Positions 24,724 to 34,030 of a stretch of 64,000 bases of DNA are shown one piece after another. The translations under genes were made by a program, and so were the position numbers. The DNA comes from Palsa-360 sp963719875 (GTDB lineage Bacteria > Acidobacteriota > Terriglobia > Acidiferrales > UBA7541): assembly GCA_963719875.1 (NCBI GenBank), contig CAVRDJ010000004.1, positions 434,001-498,000 of the forward strand. The letters run 5' to 3'. A model generated the notes under the pieces. The model was not told the DNA's origin. It saw only the letters and a program-made list of their open reading frames with translations, and did not search any database. Each line of letters opens with the position of its first letter. Position 1 is the first letter of the stretch.

Positions 24724-26337
24724 CTACGATCCCCTGCTTCCCGATTCCCTTCCGGCCGAATGAAACGCGATGCCGTACACCTCGCTGATCTCGCCACACC
24801 GCAAGGCCCAGGCGAGCCCCAGATACGTCAGCGTCGCCGAGCCTATGAGCCCAATAAAAACGAGCAGCCGGGGCAGAAAGTGCTCGATGCTGTCAAATTG
24901 CGAATATCGCAGCGTGCCCCACGAGACCACGCCCATGACACTGGCGCAGACCGCAATTTTTGCGAGGGACGCCGCAATCTCCCGGGTTCCGAGCCTTCCA
25001 AATCGCAAACGGAAAATAACAAACAATGTGAAAACATTGAAATAGGCGGCCAGGGCGCTCGCCAAAGCCGGCCCGCCGTTTTTCAGCTTGGCAAAGAAAT
25101 AAAAAAGAAAAATGACATTTAACAAGACGTTTGCAAGCATCGCCAGCAAAGCCACGCGCACCGGAGTCTCAGTGTCCTGGGTCGAATAAAATGCAGGAAC
25201 GATCAATTTGACCGCCGCGAATGCCGGCAGTCCCATCGAATAGTACAGCAGCGCGCGCGCTGTTAACCGCGTGGACTCCGCCACGAACCGCCCATGCTGG
25301 AACAGAACCTGCACGATGGGCTCGCGCAGGATCACCAGGCCGACCGCCGCCGGAATAGTAATAAAAGAAACGATCCGCAGGGAAAAAAGAAATGTCTTCT
25401 TCATTCCCTCGTAATCTCCTGCCGACGCTTGGTGCGACATCATCGGCAGAATTGCCGTGGCCACGGCAATGGCGTAACCTCCCAGAACGAGTTCGGTCAC
25501 GCGGTCCGCCACGTAGAGGGAAACCAGGCTTCCTTCCGGCATCACCTTGGCGTTCGCAAAAATTGTGTCCACCAGCAGGTTAATCTGAGCGATGCCTATT
25601 CCTACAAATCCGGGAACCATGAGCCGTGTCACGCGCCGCACTCCCGGATCCGTAAACGATACGGCGAACTTGAAACTCATCCCCCGGTTGACCAATTGCG
25701 GAACCTGCAAGAAGAACTGGAAAATTCCGCCCACAAGAATCCCAACAGCGAGTGCCGCGGCCGGGCTCGAGAAATGCCTCCATACCGCTGCTACGGAGAA
25801 GACGATAAAGGAGATATTCAACAATATGGGCGTGGCGGCAGGCAACCCAAAAATATGAAAACAATTCAAGATGGCCATTGCCAGCGCCGCCATCCCAATG
25901 AACAGGATATAGGGGAACATCAAGCGATTCAAATAGATAGCTTCCACCTGGATCTGAGTCTTTCCGAACATGGAGAAGAACCGGACAAAGAGGGGAGAAA
26001 AAATGACCCCCAGGACGGTCAGAGCAGACAAAACCACAGAAAATGTCCAAAATAAGCGGTTTGCGAATGCCCAGGTCTCTTCCCGGGTGCGATTCCTCAT
26101 GTAGTCGGTGAAGACTGGAATGAAGGAGGCCGTCATGGAACCCTCCCCGACAAGACGGCGTAGGACATTCGGAATCCGGTAGGCCAGAACGAAGGAATCA
26201 GCCAGGCCCGAGGTGCCCAAGAGAAGGGTCAACCGCTGGTCACGGACATATCCGAGTATCCGACTGACTACCGTAATAATGCTGATGATTGAGGCAAATT
26301 TGAGGATCTGCCGCTTATGGGTGACAGTTTCGGTCAA
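24724..26337 (-). CDS. murJ: lipid II flippase MurJ
   Basis: MurJ moves lipid-linked peptidoglycan precursors across the inner membrane. The protein has 537 residues and about 14 membrane helices, typical of the MVF family. The start shows the family pattern SRILGYVRDQRLTLLLGTS, then ADSFVLAYRIPNVLRRLVGEGSM in separate blocks. It is followed by xerD (11 bases) and cca. Confidence 0.95.
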   Translation of the reverse strand: MTETVTHKRQILKFASIISIITVVSRILGYVRDQRLTLLLGTSGLADSFVLAYRIPNVLRRLVGEGSMTASFIPVFTDYMRNRTREETWAFANRLFWTFSVVLSALTVLGVIFSPLFVRFFSMFGKTQIQVEAIYLNRLMFPYILFIGMAALAMAILNCFHIFGLPAATPILLNISFIVFSVAAVWRHFSSPAAALAVGILVGGIFQFFLQVPQLVNRGMSFKFAVSFTDPGVRRVTRLMVPGFVGIGIAQINLLVDTIFANAKVMPEGSLVSLYVADRVTELVLGGYAIAVATAILPMMSHQASAGDYEGMKKTFLFSLRIVSFITIPAAVGLVILREPIVQVLFQHGRFVAESTRLTARALLYYSMGLPAFAAVKLIVPAFYSTQDTETPVRVALLAMLANVLLNVIFLFYFFAKLKNGGPALASALAAYFNVFTLFVIFRLRFGRLGTREIAASLAKIAVCASVMGVVSWGTLRYSQFDSIEHFLPRLLVFIGLIGSATLTYLGLAWALRCGEISEVYGIAFHSAGRESGSRGS

Positions 26338-26390
26338 AAGATCGAGGCCCCCAGTGTTAGCCTCTGCCTAACCCTTTGATAAATATACAC

Positions 26391-26420
26391 TTGACAGCAA
26401 AAGATGGCTTAACATAACAT
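26391..26420 (+). promoter_or_regulatory. sigma70-like promoter for the gene at 26465
   Basis: TTGACA at 26391-26396 is a perfect -35 box. Spacing of 17-18 bases leads to ATAACA or TAACAT (26414-26420), a moderate -10 box. It points right, toward the GTG start at 26465, and gives a leader of about 40 bases. Confidence 0.5.
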
Positions 26421-26464
26421 AGTTGCGCTCGACTCGCAAGGCCCGTGCTTCCGGATCCCCTTAA

Positions 26465-26947
26465 GTGAAAGTACGAACTCCAACCTCTACGCACAAAAAA
26501 GTCGTCGTGCGATTCCTAGATCGCAACGTCCTGCGCGGTTACTTGAACCCCAGCAAGCTCGGCGATTCGGAGACTCTCGAGTTGCTCACGCCCGAAGGGG
26601 AACAGCGAAACTTTGCCGTGAAAGATGTTCGCAGCATTTATTTTGTGCGCGAATTCGCCGATGATTTTGAGCCTGAGCGCAAAGCATTTCTTTCCAGGCC
26701 CAAGTTGGATGGATTGTGGGTCCGCCTGAAGTTTCGCGACGAAGACATCATCGAGGGGGTCGTCCCCAATGATTTGCTATCCTTGCTGGATCGAGGAGTG
26801 CAAATTACGCCGCCCGATTTGCACGGCACGACACTACGAATTTTCATCCCACGCACGGCGCTGACGGAAATGACTGTACTCGGGGTTGTGGGAATCGCGC
26901 GCCGCAAGCCTGCTGCGCCACCTCAGCCAGGACTCTTCAACGAATGA
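26465..26947 (+). CDS. conserved hypothetical protein, tandem beta-domain type
   Basis: This 160-residue protein starts with GTG directly behind an in-frame TAA, so it cannot extend further upstream. Two similar-looking beta-rich halves are visible: one around VVVRFLDRNVLRGYLNP, with YFVREF, and one around LWVRLKFRDEDIIEGVVPN, with IFIPRTAL. It has no signal peptide, no membrane helix and no cysteines. From memory it resembles a family frequent in acidobacterial genomes (possibly DUF6982), function unknown. It stands between divergent murJ and rightward lpxD; lpxD follows 116 bases later. Confidence 0.8.
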   Translation: MKVRTPTSTHKKVVVRFLDRNVLRGYLNPSKLGDSETLELLTPEGEQRNFAVKDVRSIYFVREFADDFEPERKAFLSRPKLDGLWVRLKFRDEDIIEGVVPNDLLSLLDRGVQITPPDLHGTTLRIFIPRTALTEMTVLGVVGIARRKPAAPPQPGLFNE

Positions 26948-27063
26948 TCGCGCTGTTTCTTCCCCTGCTCCAATTTCGGCCATGCGCGGGGATGATGTAG
27001 AGTGAGCGACGAGGCTTCCTGGATTCGTAATTTGCCAAACCGAATTTTCGAGGAGAGCGAAAC

Positions 27064-28131
27064 ATGAAACTCGGCGAACTGGCCGCGCGATTGGGTTGCA
27101 AGTTGGATGGCGACGAAAACGGCGAGGTTCACGGCGTTGCGGGCATCGAAAACGCGCGGGCCGGAGAGGTTACGTTTCTGTCGAACCCGAAATACTCCCG
27201 AGCGCTTGCCAGGACGCTTGCCTCGGCTGTGTTCGTGGACGAAAAAGTGGCCATCGAACGCGGCCCCGGCCTGCCTCCTCTCGCCGCGCTTCGCTCGCAG
27301 AACGCGTACTTCAATTTCGCAAGGGCGATCGAATTGTTTTCCTCCTTAGAGGCGTATCCTCCAGGGATTCATCCGACCGCCGTTGTGGCCAAATCCGCGA
27401 AGATCGGAGAGGGTGCGCACATTGGCCCACATAGTTTTGTGGATGAAGGCGTGGAGATCGGCCGAAGCGCGATGTTGCATAGCCTCGTGACGATCTATCG
27501 GAACACGCGGATCGGCGATGATTTCCTCGCGCATTCGCAAACAGTGGTGAGAGAAGGATGCACCATCGGGAATCGCGTCATTTTGCAAAATGGCGTGGTT
27601 GTCGGCGGTGACGGTTTCGGCTTCGCAAAGCGGCCGGACGGGCAATGGCACAAAATTATGCAGAATGCGCCGGTCGTGATCGAGGACGATGTCGAAATTC
27701 AGGCCAATTCGTGCATCGATCGCGCGACCGTTGGAGAAACACGCATCCGCCGCGGAGCAAAGATCGATGATCTCGTGCTGGTCGGCCATGCCAGCGAAGT
27801 GGGCGAGGACGCAATCCTGTGCGGACAGGTGGGCCTCGCGGGATCGACACGCGTCGGAAACCGCTGCATCCTTGCGGGGCAAGTCGGCGTGGCGGGACAC
27901 CTCGAAATTGGCGACGGCGTCACGATCACTTCGCAAAGCGGGGTTCCTTCGGACGTTCCACCCGGAACGACCTATTCGGGTTACCCCGCCATGGAAAATA
28001 AATTGTGGCTGAAAGCGATGGCGGCGCTTAAGAATCTTCCGGAATTGCAAAGGACGGTACGCAGGCTTGCCGAGGAATTGGAGCGCGTGAACACCAAGAA
28101 AGGCAAGCGCAGGGGGAGCGGTTTCAGGTAG
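27064..28131 (+). CDS. lpxD: UDP-3-O-(3-hydroxyacyl)glucosamine N-acyltransferase
   Basis: LpxD adds the second acyl chain in lipid A synthesis. The 355-residue protein has a uridine-binding N-terminal domain (about 1-100) and a left-handed parallel beta-helix of hexapeptide repeats (about 100-310). The catalytic His is at 242 (LVLVGHASEVG). A C-terminal helix, rich in basic residues, completes it. GGAG lies about 8 bases before the ATG. It is the only lipid A gene here. Its 3' end overlaps the convergent plsC gene by eight bases. Confidence 0.96.
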   Translation: MKLGELAARLGCKLDGDENGEVHGVAGIENARAGEVTFLSNPKYSRALARTLASAVFVDEKVAIERGPGLPPLAALRSQNAYFNFARAIELFSSLEAYPPGIHPTAVVAKSAKIGEGAHIGPHSFVDEGVEIGRSAMLHSLVTIYRNTRIGDDFLAHSQTVVREGCTIGNRVILQNGVVVGGDGFGFAKRPDGQWHKIMQNAPVVIEDDVEIQANSCIDRATVGETRIRRGAKIDDLVLVGHASEVGEDAILCGQVGLAGSTRVGNRCILAGQVGVAGHLEIGDGVTITSQSGVPSDVPPGTTYSGYPAMENKLWLKAMAALKNLPELQRTVRRLAEELERVNTKKGKRRGSGFR

Positions 28132-28840
28132 CGGGTTTTTGATCCTCCGGAAGTTGGGCCGCAACGGCGTCGTGGACTCGTTGCGCAAGCTCGTCGCGCT
28201 GCTCGACCGTATACCCCGACGCATCGATCGGCTTTCCAAACCGCACCGTCACTTTTCCGGGCTGTATGATCAGCGAGTTTTTCTTCATGATGCGATGCGC
28301 CCCGGCACATGCCACCGGGACAATCGGAATGCCCGCCTCGATGGCGATGACGAAGGAACCCTTCTTGAATCGGCGAAGACGGCCGTCGGGGCTGCGCGTT
28401 CCTTCGGGATAAACCAGGAAGGAAAATCCTTCCCGGGTAAATTCCACGGCTTGCTTCAGGCTGGCGAGCGCTGCGTTGCGATTCTCCCGGTCCACGGGAA
28501 CAAATTTTGCCAGGTGAAATGCGGCGCCCACGATGGGAATGTCAAACAGCGATTTCCTCCCCAGGATGGCGATGCGCCGCGGAATGGCGCCGACGATGGC
28601 CGGAGCGTCCGCGTTGCTGGTGTGATTCGCGGCGAACAGGCATACGCCCGCGGGAATGTTTTCCCGGCCTTCCACCGTCACTTTCTCTCCGGCAATTCGC
28701 GTGACATAGACCACCAGTTTCACCCCAGTCCAGTAAAGCACGGTGGCTGACCGGGTCAGGAGCGTGAATAAAATGAGAGGAGGCCCAAGCACGAGGGTGC
28801 CGAGCCCCAGCGCTATCGCGATAAAAATTGTGCGAATCAT
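28124..28840 (-). CDS. plsC: 1-acylglycerol-3-phosphate acyltransferase family protein
   Basis: Transfers the second acyl chain to lysophosphatidic acid in phospholipid synthesis. The 238-residue protein has an N-terminal membrane helix (about 5-30), catalytic NHTSNAD (His73, Asp78), the substrate motif YPEGTRS (144-150) and a later IPVVPVA segment. It is one base behind the M61 peptidase gene, so it ends the leftward peptidoglycan cluster. Related acyltransferases act on other substrates, so the exact acceptor is not proven. Confidence 0.9.
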   Translation of the reverse strand: MIRTIFIAIALGLGTLVLGPPLILFTLLTRSATVLYWTGVKLVVYVTRIAGEKVTVEGRENIPAGVCLFAANHTSNADAPAIVGAIPRRIAILGRKSLFDIPIVGAAFHLAKFVPVDRENRNAALASLKQAVEFTREGFSFLVYPEGTRSPDGRLRRFKKGSFVIAIEAGIPIVPVACAGAHRIMKKNSLIIQPGKVTVRFGKPIDASGYTVEQRDELAQRVHDAVAAQLPEDQKPAT

Positions 28841-28841
28841 G

Positions 28842-30644
28842 CTAGGGAGTAGTTACGCCGCGCAGAATGCCGTCTCGTATGCGCCGCTGCCCTTCCGTCG
28901 GGGATGGAATTTCCACGATCTGGTACGCCGCCTCGGTCTGCCGCCCGAGCGGGAAGGAAAAATCCCTTTCTTCCCTGCCCCGCCGGACTTTCACGGTAAC
29001 GCGTTCCTCGGGTTGATGGTCGCGCAGCCAGCGATCGGGCGCGCGTGGAAATGATTCGCCATTCAGCGCCAGCAAGACATCGCCTTCTTTCAAGCCTGCT
29101 TCGCTCGCCCCGCTTTCCCGATCCACGGATGCAATGCTGGTCGATGCGGCATTGTCGCGAGTGGTGGAGAAGCCCAGCACAGCGCGATGCTGGCTCGTAT
29201 CGCGAATGGTCCATCCGGCGCGTCCCAGAAAATCCGAATATGGGATCTCGTCGGACCCTGCTACGTAACGCTTGAAAAAATCCGTCAAGTCCGCGTCCGC
29301 CGCGGGAGCCTTCTTATGAATGACGTTTTCCATCACGGCGCGCAACCCATCACTCTCATTATAGAATCGGCCCGCCTTCGCGTACTCCTCATTGAGAGCC
29401 CGCAGGACATCATCGAGGCTGGCCCGGTTGTCGGTCCGGTCGCGGATCAGGATATCAAGCAGAACGCCTACGATCTCCCCCTTGTTGTAATACGAGATAC
29501 TTTCCTCGGGCCGCGTGTAGACCGGGTATTTTTCGTACCAGGCATCGAGACTCGCTTGCTCGACGCTCTGCCACCGGTGCGCGGGACGGGATTGGAGTTC
29601 TTTGATTTGGTCAGCCAGATTGCCGTAAAACTGCTGCGTGGACCAGAGCCCTGTGCGCAGCAGCGTATAGGCTCCATACGCGCTGGTCACGCCTTCCGCG
29701 AACCAAAGTGAGCGCGTCCACATTTCCTTGGTGTAATCCACTGGCTCCAGGGACTGCGGCCGAATGCGCTTCACGTTCCACAGATGGAAAAATTCATGCG
29801 CCGAATAGCTGGGCAATTGCGCCGGGGCGTCGGCGGAAATGGCGGTGCAATTCATGTGCTCCATCCCGCCGCCGCCGAAATTGTTCCCTACGTGAAACAG
29901 AAAAAGATATTCCCGGAACGGCGCCCCGCCCATCAGCGAAACTTCATAATCGACGATGCGCTTTAGCGAATCCAGAAGCCGCGCGCGGTCGCCGGCATCG
30001 CCGTGAACGACAATGCGAATCGGTCTTCCACCGGCTTCCGTGCGAAACTCGTCGAAATGGCCGATTTCCACTGGCGCGTCGACGAGCGCGTCGTAGCTCG
30101 GGGCAACGTAGGCGCCGGACTGGTGTCCCGCAGCCGTGCCCGCGGTGTCTAGCTCGACCGCCACGCGCCAGCCCTCCGGCACGTCGCCAAACGCCACTGT
30201 GGTGTCCTCGGCTCGGCGGTCCGGCACGTACAGCAACAACATACTAAAATTGAGAAAAGCGTGGTCCAAGTTCAATTGCGAGGCAAAAGGCCCCGGTTCG
30301 TCCCACAAGATGGGGTAGCTCACCGTGACGACGCCGTTCCCGGAGACGCTCCAGGTCTGCTTGTCGAGCTTCCGCAGCGCGAGCAGGCGTCCCTCCTCGT
30401 CCTTCGCGGTGACCTGCATCATGTGCGAGGAAAAATCGCGAATCTGATAGAGGGCGTTCCATGCCGGCAATTGGAGAGTCACTTGATCGCGCACCTTCGG
30501 GATGCGCATCGTCACTTCAAAGATATGCCGCTCGGGATGAGAGATTGAGACCGTGTAATCGATGGTGGCGCCCGCCGGGGACGCAAAGTAGAAAACAGCC
30601 GCCAGGATTGCGGCGCGCGGCCAGCTGCGAGGAGGGGAAATCAT
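28842..30644 (-). CDS. M61-family metallopeptidase with PDZ domain
   Basis: This 600-residue exported protease has a signal peptide (cleaved near residue 26) and an N-terminal beta domain. The zinc site is HEFFH at 283-287, followed by a Glu in WFAEGVTSAYG about 35 residues on. A PDZ domain lies near 490-580 (GLKEGDVLLALNGESF). M61 members include glycyl aminopeptidases. The start overlaps the mpl stop by four bases (ATGA), so it is coupled to the peptidoglycan recycling genes. Its substrate is unknown. Confidence 0.92.
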   Translation of the reverse strand: MISPPRSWPRAAILAAVFYFASPAGATIDYTVSISHPERHIFEVTMRIPKVRDQVTLQLPAWNALYQIRDFSSHMMQVTAKDEEGRLLALRKLDKQTWSVSGNGVVTVSYPILWDEPGPFASQLNLDHAFLNFSMLLLYVPDRRAEDTTVAFGDVPEGWRVAVELDTAGTAAGHQSGAYVAPSYDALVDAPVEIGHFDEFRTEAGGRPIRIVVHGDAGDRARLLDSLKRIVDYEVSLMGGAPFREYLFLFHVGNNFGGGGMEHMNCTAISADAPAQLPSYSAHEFFHLWNVKRIRPQSLEPVDYTKEMWTRSLWFAEGVTSAYGAYTLLRTGLWSTQQFYGNLADQIKELQSRPAHRWQSVEQASLDAWYEKYPVYTRPEESISYYNKGEIVGVLLDILIRDRTDNRASLDDVLRALNEEYAKAGRFYNESDGLRAVMENVIHKKAPAADADLTDFFKRYVAGSDEIPYSDFLGRAGWTIRDTSQHRAVLGFSTTRDNAASTSIASVDRESGASEAGLKEGDVLLALNGESFPRAPDRWLRDHQPEERVTVKVRRGREERDFSFPLGRQTEAAYQIVEIPSPTEGQRRIRDGILRGVTTP

Positions 30645-32074
30645 GCTTTGAATTTCCCCGCCGGGGCGTCACGTTCCTGCAGCTTGCCGAGGAGTTTGCC
30701 GCAAAGCCCGTCAAAGCTGCCGTTGGACATTACGAGGACCAGATCGCCGGGCCGCGTTTCCGCCGCGAGACATTCTGCAATCTCTTCGGCGGAATCAAAG
30801 CCCTCTGCTTTTCGTCCGGCCGAACGGATCGCCTCAAGAACCCTTTCTGGAGACATTCTCTCTTCATCGCTCAGAAGATTTGCCCGGTTCACCGCCCCGA
30901 GGACGACCGCATCCGCAGCTGCGAGCGACCCAGCCAGATCGTTTTCGAATACCCTGCGCCGCATGGTATTCGAACGAGGCTCGAACACGGCCCATAATCT
31001 GCGGCCGGGCCAACGATGGCGCGCGGCATCAATCGTCGCGCGAATTGCTGTCGGGTGGTGCGCAAAATCGTCGACAACCAGGACGCCGGACGCTTCCCCT
31101 TTCACTTCGAGGCGCCGCAGGACGCCGCGAAATGCGGCCATGGCGCCGGCAATGGCATCGCCGCTGACGCCGCGGCCGTGAGCAATCGCGATGGCGGCAA
31201 CCGCATTGAGGACGTTGTGACGTCCGGCCAAGGACATTCTCACGCGCGCCACTTCGTTTCCATGGAGCGAAACACGGAATTGCGTTTCGCCGTCGGTAAT
31301 TTCCAGATCGCCCGCGAGCCAATCCACGCCGGGCGTGAAGCCGTAGGTCTCGACAGGACAGAACGCCTTTTGTACGACGCCGCGGACGGTTTCACTCTCG
31401 CCCCAGGCCACGATTCGCCCGCGCTGGGGCACCAGATTCACCAGGCGCCGGAATTGAAGCTCGATGGCGGGAAGATTATCGTAAATGTCGGCGTGATCGA
31501 ATTCGAGCGACGTTATGATCACTTCTTGAGGATGATAATGCAGAAATTTCGGGGCCTTGTCGAAAAACGCGGAATCGTATTCATCGCCCTCAAGAATAAA
31601 TTCGTCTCCGCCGCCCAGGCCGAAGCTACGCCCAAAATTTTCGGCAACGCCGCCGATGAGGAAATTCGGACGCCGCCCGGCATGATGCAGGATCCAGGAA
31701 AGCATGGAAGTCGTCGTCGTCTTCCCGTGCGTTCCGGTGACGACCAGCGAGTTGTGACCCGGCAAGAAAAATTCCTCGAGCGTTTGCGGAAGCGATCGGT
31801 ACGGAATTTTGTGATCCAGCACCGCTTCGACTTCCGGATTGCCGCGCGAAAGCGCATTGCCGAGGACCACGATGTCCGGCGCAGGATCGAGGTTGGCGGC
31901 GTCGAAACCGTTCGTCCAGCGGATGCCCAGGCTGTCGAGCAGGGTCGACGCGGGCGGATAGACGCCTGCGTCCGAACCGGTCACGCGGTGTCCGCTTTCA
32001 GCCAGCATTCCGGCGAGCGGCGCCATGGCCGCGCCGCCGATTCCCGAGAGATGAAAATGCATGGGCCGCGTCAT
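30641..32074 (-). CDS. mpl: murein peptide ligase Mpl
   Basis: Joins recovered L-Ala-D-Glu-mDAP tripeptide to UDP-N-acetylmuramate in peptidoglycan recycling. About 477 residues from ATG 32074. The N-terminus reads MHFHLSGIGGAAMAPLAG, the ATP loop is GTHGKTTTTSML, and the Mur ligase middle and C-terminal domains follow (EGDEYDSAFFD, VDDFAHHPTAI). A longer frame reaching 32233 lies inside ldcA and adds unrelated sequence. ATGA overlaps join it to ldcA upstream and to the M61 gene downstream. Compared with MurC, the short HFHLSGIGG start and the DEYDSAFFD segment favour Mpl. Confidence 0.93.
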   Translation of the reverse strand: MTRPMHFHLSGIGGAAMAPLAGMLAESGHRVTGSDAGVYPPASTLLDSLGIRWTNGFDAANLDPAPDIVVLGNALSRGNPEVEAVLDHKIPYRSLPQTLEEFFLPGHNSLVVTGTHGKTTTTSMLSWILHHAGRRPNFLIGGVAENFGRSFGLGGGDEFILEGDEYDSAFFDKAPKFLHYHPQEVIITSLEFDHADIYDNLPAIELQFRRLVNLVPQRGRIVAWGESETVRGVVQKAFCPVETYGFTPGVDWLAGDLEITDGETQFRVSLHGNEVARVRMSLAGRHNVLNAVAAIAIAHGRGVSGDAIAGAMAAFRGVLRRLEVKGEASGVLVVDDFAHHPTAIRATIDAARHRWPGRRLWAVFEPRSNTMRRRVFENDLAGSLAAADAVVLGAVNRANLLSDEERMSPERVLEAIRSAGRKAEGFDSAEEIAECLAAETRPGDLVLVMSNGSFDGLCGKLLGKLQERDAPAGKFKA

Positions 32075-33009
32075 GCGCGCACCGCCGGTTCGAGAATTTC
32101 GATGCGCCCTTCGCCCGACGCGTGAAGTTTCGCCCGGACGCCAAGCGGTAGGGTCAGCATCGGTCGCAGCGTGTGGCCGATCGGCGCGCCGTACACGATT
32201 GGGATGCGCAAAGGCCCGAGAACGCGCCGGCAAACGTCGGCGACCGTTACGGAGCTGCCTTCGGGAGGTTCGGACTCCGGAAATTCACCGAGCACAATTC
32301 CGCGCACGCCTTCAAATTTTCCCGCCTGCTTCAAGTGCAACAACATGCGGTCGAGTTGGTATGGTTTCATTCCCCGATCCTCGAGCAACAATATGGAGCC
32401 TCGCGTGTCCAGCTCCCAGGGCGTCCCAATCGAAGTCTCGATCAGCGTGATGCACCCGCCCAGCAGCGTTCCCTCGGATCTGCCGCGCGTGAACATTTCG
32501 CCTTGCAGCGGCGCGGTCCAGCCGCTGTTCGTCGCCGTCATCGCCCACATGAAGGTGTCCGGATCAAAGCCCCCCGTGGCGTTTGGGCCCGCGTCGAATC
32601 CCCCGGCCACCAGCGGGCCATAAAATGTAACCCAGCGAAGCTTCTGCCACAGAAAAATATGGATCGATGTTAAATCACTGAACGCGCAAAAAATCTTGGC
32701 CTGTTTGAGGCGCGCCGTTACCAACCGGTCCAGGATTTCCGTGCTGCCGTAGCCGCCCCGGGAACACAGGACCGCGCGAATCTCGGGACGGGTCAAAGCA
32801 TCTTGCAAGTGTTTGCGGCGTTCCTCGAGCGGCGCCGAAAAATATCCCTCCGCATGGCGCTTCGAGTTGAATCTCTTCACCCGGTAGTCGAGCCGCTCCA
32901 GGGTTTCGCAGCCGCGCTGAATGCGTTCTTCCTTCGCGGAGCTTGCCGGCGCAATCACGGCGATCGTGCTGCCTGGGACGAGCGCCAGCGGCTTGCGAGG
33001 TTTCGGCAT
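32071..33009 (-). CDS. ldcA: LD-carboxypeptidase (S66 family)
   Basis: Removes the terminal D-Ala from the murein tetrapeptide, giving the tripeptide used by Mpl, encoded next. About 312 residues from ATG 33009 (MPKPRKPLALVPG); an upstream ATG at 33093 would add a poorly conserved leader. The nucleophile region is RGGYGSTEILDRL, and later segments (LLEDRGMKPYQLDRML and GAPIGHTLRPMLTLPLG) carry the Glu and His of the S66 triad. A four-base overlap with mpl indicates a recycling pair. Confidence 0.93.
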   Translation of the reverse strand: MPKPRKPLALVPGSTIAVIAPASSAKEERIQRGCETLERLDYRVKRFNSKRHAEGYFSAPLEERRKHLQDALTRPEIRAVLCSRGGYGSTEILDRLVTARLKQAKIFCAFSDLTSIHIFLWQKLRWVTFYGPLVAGGFDAGPNATGGFDPDTFMWAMTATNSGWTAPLQGEMFTRGRSEGTLLGGCITLIETSIGTPWELDTRGSILLLEDRGMKPYQLDRMLLHLKQAGKFEGVRGIVLGEFPESEPPEGSSVTVADVCRRVLGPLRIPIVYGAPIGHTLRPMLTLPLGVRAKLHASGEGRIEILEPAVRA

Positions 33010-33119
33010 GGCAGAAGGCGTCAAAAAAGAAGTATACAACGTGCCCGCCGGCCGCAAGGCCATTCCGCGCGCCAAATGTTGCCCCGGTTGCAACGCGGCC
33101 TGGGCAGACCCTCACGCGG

Positions 33120-34028
33120 TTATAAGGTGAACTGGGTCATCTTGTGAAAATGGCGAGCCCTGGCTCCAATTTCCGACTTTTTCAAGGCCCGCAAGCGATC
33201 CAGGCCGAATTTTTCAACCGCAAAGCTGCCCATCACTGAACCATAGACCATAGCGCGCCGCAGCGCGCCATCATCCACTTTGGGGGCGGTGGCGAGATAG
33301 CCCATGAAGCCGCCCGCGAAGGAATCCCCTGCTCCGGTCGGGTCGTGAACCACTTCCAGTGGGAACGCGGGCACGCTGAAGCTTCGATTTTGGTGGACCA
33401 GCATGGCGCCGTATTCTCCGCGCTTGATCACCAGCGCTTTGGGGCCCAGCTTGAAAATGTGCCGGGCGGCGCGCAATAAATTATGCTCGTTGGAGAGCTG
33501 GCGTGTTTCCGAGTCGTTGATTACCAGAATATCCGTGTGCTTGAGTGTCTCGCGCAATTCCTTTGGCGTACGTTCAATCCAATAGTTCATCGTGTCCAGC
33601 GCCACCACTCTGGGCCGGCGCTTGACTTGATGCAGCACCGAGGCTTGCAGCGTTGGATGGATATTGGCCAGGAAAATGTGCGTCGAGGATTGATACGGTT
33701 CAGGCAACCGCGGTTTGAACTCCGCGAAAACGTTCAATTCCGTGGCCAGGGTCGTGCGCTCGTTCATGTTTTCGCTGTACTTCCCGGCCCAGAAGAAAGT
33801 TTTTCCGTCCGCGCGCTCCAGGCCCTGGGTATCGATGCGGCGGCCGCGAAATATGGATTCGTCTTTCTCGGTAAAATCGGTGCCTACGATTCCGACGAGA
33901 TTGACGTGCGTGAAATAACTTGCGGCGACGGAAAAATAAGTGGCGGCGCCGCCGAGCATGCGGTCCACCTTGCCGTGCGGCGTTTCCACGGCATCGAACG
34001 CAACCGATCCAACAACGAGGAGAGACAT
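33120..34028 (-). CDS. PfkB-family sugar or nucleoside kinase
   Basis: This 302-residue kinase starts at ATG 34028, two bases behind mtnP; a longer frame upstream lies inside mtnP. It has MSLLVVGSVAFDAVETP, the glycine-rich MLGGAATYFSVAASYF, and the PfkB signature DPTGAGDSFAGGFMG near residues 245-260 with the catalytic Asp. The phosphate acceptor cannot be named from sequence. Adjacency to mtnP suggests adenosine, ribose or methylthioribose-derived substrates; this is inference. Confidence 0.88.
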   Translation of the reverse strand: MSLLVVGSVAFDAVETPHGKVDRMLGGAATYFSVAASYFTHVNLVGIVGTDFTEKDESIFRGRRIDTQGLERADGKTFFWAGKYSENMNERTTLATELNVFAEFKPRLPEPYQSSTHIFLANIHPTLQASVLHQVKRRPRVVALDTMNYWIERTPKELRETLKHTDILVINDSETRQLSNEHNLLRAARHIFKLGPKALVIKRGEYGAMLVHQNRSFSVPAFPLEVVHDPTGAGDSFAGGFMGYLATAPKVDDGALRRAMVYGSVMGSFAVEKFGLDRLRALKKSEIGARARHFHKMTQFTL

Positions 34029-34030
34029 TT

